NCBI RefSeq assembly: GCF_042853465.1
Contig: NZ_AP031497.1
Coordinates: 3,658,001-3,722,000, forward strand
Length of the DNA stretch: 64,000 nucleotides
Source of the DNA: Simiduia litorea
GTDB taxonomy: Bacteria; Pseudomonadota; Gammaproteobacteria; Pseudomonadales; Cellvibrionaceae
Reading direction: 5' to 3'
Part shown: one piece after another, positions 61,900 to 64,000 of the stretch
Position numbering within the stretch: the first letter of the stretch is position 1
How the letters are laid out: each line of letters opens with the position of its first letter
Position numbers and translations under genes: made by a program
Notes under the pieces: generated by a model
The model's input: the letters and a program-made list of their open reading frames with translations, nothing else
Databases searched by the model: none
Told to the model about the DNA's origin: nothing

Positions 61900-62472
61900 T
61901 TAATGAAGTTGAGACTTAGCGGCGAACTCGATATACAAGGTCAACACCGCTACGCGAAGATATTCCACCACCTCCAAATAATTGGCCTCGGCCTCCTCGG
62001 CGCTCGACTCTGCATCTGCTTCTATTTGCGCCAAAGCCGCTATATCACGCAACGCTTCAGCCGCGTCAGCGGAAAACGTTTGGTTGCCCTTAATGCCGCC
62101 GCCACCAAAACCATGCAAGAAGCTACTGCACCAACCGGCCAGCGATTGCACGCGCATGTCGAGTTCGATGTGATCACTCGGCAGCAGCAAATCCAAACTG
62201 AAACCGTCACCTTTTAACTCCGCTCTAGTCGCGCTCAACAACGCATCCAACGCCTCGGTGATTAACGGGTCGAGGTTTTCCACATCCATTAATTGCTTGG
62301 CGAGTTCATACCATTGAGGATGCTCGAGCGCTGCGCCAGCGCTGAGGCGCCCGCACACCACACCTTGTAAATCGGTAGGGCTAGCAAGTGAATTACATTG
62401 CAGCAATAAATCGGCGAAATCGTCAAAATCGGGTAAGGCCGGACTATTTTTGGACGGGTCTTGAGGGCTCAT
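61900..62472 (-). CDS. ygfB: UPF0149 family protein YgfB
   Basis: 190 residues. Family blocks SPTDLQGVVCGRLSAG (about 30-45), LAGWCSSFLHGFGGGGIKG (about 113-131) and EEAEANYLEVVEYLRVAVLTLYIEF (about 155-180). In Pseudomonas, YgfB modulates ampDh3 expression and beta-lactam resistance. First gene of the run to ubiI; divergent from zapA. Confidence 0.92.
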   Translation of the reverse strand: MSPQDPSKNSPALPDFDDFADLLLQCNSLASPTDLQGVVCGRLSAGAALEHPQWYELAKQLMDVENLDPLITEALDALLSATRAELKGDGFSLDLLLPSDHIELDMRVQSLAGWCSSFLHGFGGGGIKGNQTFSADAAEALRDIAALAQIEADAESSAEEAEANYLEVVEYLRVAVLTLYIEFAAKSQLH

Positions 62473-62700
62473 GGATGCTTCCTAATACTCACTGGCGCCA
62501 ATGCTATCACGATTGCCCACTAGGCTTTATTGACGACGCACAAAGCGGCGATCTAATTTGCAACTTTTTAACTAAAAACTTGTTTGTTTACCGCAACCTA
62601 GCTCACATCAACTAGAATTTACTTCAACAATGATTGACCCTCGCCTATCCCGTGCATATAGTGGTCGATTATTACACTGCCCAAACTGCAAGAGTTACTC

Positions 62701-62910
62701 ATGGCCGCAACACAGTTAGCCCAATTAGAAGCCAAGCTAAATCAGCTCATCGAGCTGTGCCAACGCTTAGATCGGGAAAATGCAGGGCTTAAAGCCCGTG
62801 AAGCCACTTGGCAACAAGAAAAGCTCCGACTGGTCGAAAAAAATGAATTGGCTCGCACGCGGGTAGAAGCCATGATCAAGCGCTTGAAAAGTTTGGAAGC
62901 TGAGGGCTAA
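62701..62910 (+). CDS. TIGR02449-like coiled-coil protein (ZapB-like)
   Basis: 69 residues, entirely heptad coiled coil (LAQLEAKLNQLIELCQRLDRENAGLKAREATWQQEKLRL). This short gene precedes zapA in Pseudomonas relatives and matches the TIGR02449 family, thought to be a ZapB-like division factor. Three bases separate it from zapA. Confidence 0.83.
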   Translation: MAATQLAQLEAKLNQLIELCQRLDRENAGLKAREATWQQEKLRLVEKNELARTRVEAMIKRLKSLEAEG

Positions 62911-62913
62911 GCC

Positions 62914-63210
62914 ATGAGTAAACCATCCGGCAACGCCGTGCTTGTACGCATTTTAGACCGAGAGTATCAGGTAGCCTGCCCGCCCGAAGAGCGCGCAGCC
63001 TTGCAGGATGCCGCTAAACAGCTCGATGAGCGCATGCGCGATATACGCGCCTCAGGGCATGTTATTGGCTTGGAGCGCATTGCAGTCATGGCGGCACTGA
63101 ACCTGAGTCACGAGCTGATTCAATCCAGTAAGTCAGGCGCTGCGAATGCAACCCCCGATTTAACCCCGCTGCTAAGCCGGCTCGATAAAACCTTAGCGCA
63201 ATTCGAATAA
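62914..63210 (+). CDS. zapA: Cell division protein ZapA
   Basis: 98 residues. VLVRILDREYQVACPPEERAALQDAAKQLDERMRDIR (about 9-45) is the FtsZ-binding head, and the C-terminal helix is a coiled coil. It bundles FtsZ at the division ring. The 6S RNA gene follows directly. Confidence 0.93.
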   Translation: MSKPSGNAVLVRILDREYQVACPPEERAALQDAAKQLDERMRDIRASGHVIGLERIAVMAALNLSHELIQSSKSGAANATPDLTPLLSRLDKTLAQFE

Positions 63211-63249
63211 ATTCTATTTCTAACGCTGGTTTTTACGTTAAACTTCACA

Positions 63250-63427
63250 CCTCCCTGAGATGTTCGTTTGTTCGGTAAGTCCTCGAGCCGATAAATTTGC
63301 AACCGGCGGAGTCTTGCTGGTGTTGGTGTGCACGTCCGCGCGTCGGAAAGCCTAATGCGCCACAGATTCCGCCACCTTGAACCGTCGGGTTCAAGGCCGA
63401 ACCGGCTACGGCATTCTCGGGGTCCTA
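63250..63427 (+). ncRNA. ssrS: 6S RNA
   Basis: About 178 bases between zapA and fau, the conserved place of ssrS. The closing stem pairs CTCCCTGAGATG (from 63251) with GGCATTCTCGGGG (to about 63423). GTTCGTTTGTTCGGTAAGTCCTCGAGCCG then matches the 5' half, and CACCTTGAACCGTCGGGTTCAAGG (63371-63395) is the characteristic 3' hairpin. The RNA mimics an open promoter, binding sigma-70 polymerase in stationary phase. Ends are approximate. Confidence 0.92.
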
Positions 63428-63509
63428 ATCATGCGTTGTTTATTAATTTCGCAACCTATTAAGATAGGTCTCACACGGGTTTGGCCAAGATAGGCAGAGC
63501 GACTCTCCT

Positions 63510-64000
63510 ATGATTAATAACCAAACCACCCCCAGCGATCGAAAAAAACAGCTGCGCCAACAATTGCGCCAGTTAAGACGCTCACTTACCCCTGCTCAAC
63601 AAAAACGCGCCGCAGCCTGTCTCGCTCAACACATCAGCCAGCACCTTTGGTTTCGGCAAGCCAAACACATCGCCTTTTATCTACCCAGCGATGGCGAAAT
63701 AGACCCAGCCCCCCTGTTAGCGTTAGCGCTCGCCTTGGGGAAAAAATGTTACCTGCCAGTGGTCCTACCCAGCGGAAAACTTCAATTTCGCACCATCAAA
63801 GCCGGTACCCGACTCACGTTAAACAAATACCACATTGTCGAACCAGCCCTAGGTGCGCGCGCTAGGCCCGCCTGGCTACTAGACCTCATCCTGTTACCGT
63901 TGGTGGGTTTCGATCTTCGCGGTAACAGACTCGGTATGGGTGGCGGCTACTACGACCGCACACTCGCGACGGTGCAAGGCCGGCCCAAGCCCTGTCGGCG
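63510..64000 (+). CDS. fau: 5-formyltetrahydrofolate cyclo-ligase, 3' end outside the window
   Basis: 163 codons from ATG 63510 (MINNQTTPSDRKKQLRQQLRQLRRSL), open at the right edge; the family is about 190-200 residues, so some 30 are missing. KKQLRQQLRQLR is the phosphate-binding N-terminus; IAFYLPSDGEIDPAPLL and LILLPLVGFDLRGNRLGMGGGYYDRTLA carry the conserved ATP and folate region. Turns 5-formyl-THF into 5,10-methenyl-THF. Downstream of 6S RNA, as in E. coli. Confidence 0.94.
   Translation, partial: MINNQTTPSDRKKQLRQQLRQLRRSLTPAQQKRAAACLAQHISQHLWFRQAKHIAFYLPSDGEIDPAPLLALALALGKKCYLPVVLPSGKLQFRTIKAGTRLTLNKYHIVEPALGARARPAWLLDLILLPLVGFDLRGNRLGMGGGYYDRTLATVQGRPKPCR

Overview
The window looks like chromosomal DNA of a gammaproteobacterium. 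Three gene orders match the E. coli pattern: ygfB-pepP-ubiH-ubiI beside zapA-ssrS-fau, gpmI-envC-yibQ, and tamA-tamB. The sigma-54 signals at glnA and ntrBC, the DUF4124, DUF6316-like and TIGR02449-like small proteins, and the VC2487-type glycosyltransferase next to a PAP2 phosphatase suggest a marine Cellvibrionales-like lineage (Saccharophagus, Teredinibacter, Simiduia). That placement is inference; no rRNA is present to test it. No tRNA, rRNA or CRISPR array was seen.

Layout. 1-5.1 kb is an AT-richer accessory patch. It holds minus-strand toxin/immunity-like debris (an orphan nuclease-like toxin tail, a frameshifted gene and a small gene split by an insertion), a complete IS4-family element (1148-2664) with 20-bp perfect ends and an 11-bp target duplication, an Asp-zincin (M35-like) metallopeptidase with no signal peptide, and a phospholipase C/AcpA-family phosphoesterase with no signal peptide. 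5.3-13 kb holds small metabolic and regulatory genes: a P-loop kinase-like protein, a YciI protein, an arsenic-type ArsR/permease pair with two copies of one palindromic operator, a choice-of-anchor-I lipoprotein behind a Pho box, a solute-binding protein and hypotheticals. 13-17.5 kb is a minus-strand transport run: Kazal lipoprotein, BtuF/C/D-like importer, NUDIX and DUF1275. 17.6-21.1 kb has two PilZ proteins and modABC.

21-44.6 kb is mostly core: typA, a solute-binding protein, thiI, glnA, a DUF4124 protein, ntrB-ntrC, glycosyltransferase/PAP2, tamA-tamB, secB-grxC-rhodanese, gpmI, envC (two frames joined at an A9 run), ctpA and yibQ. 44.9-51.1 kb has a DUF6316-like protein, hisBHAF, a STAS protein and a ZnuD-like TonB receptor with a small Cys/His protein. 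51.2-56.6 kb is a cell-surface-type cluster (GT4, three methyltransferases, an alpha/alpha-toroid protein, a hexapeptide acyltransferase). 56.6-64 kb returns to core: S4 protein, GNAT, a PliI-like lysozyme-inhibitor lipoprotein, ubiI, ubiH, pepP, ygfB, a coiled-coil protein, zapA, 6S RNA and the start of fau.

How parts work together. glnA and ntrBC both carry sigma-54 elements with upstream NtrC boxes, giving a nitrogen autoregulatory loop; the ntrB box lies inside a perfect terminator stem. EnvC, CtpA, YibQ and ZapA/ZapB-like proteins serve division and cell-wall processing. TamA/TamB and SecB serve the envelope. The main oddities are the envC frameshift site, the NtrC box in a terminator, the toxin patch cut by the IS, and the glycosyl/methyl cluster behind a block of repeated promoter-like units.
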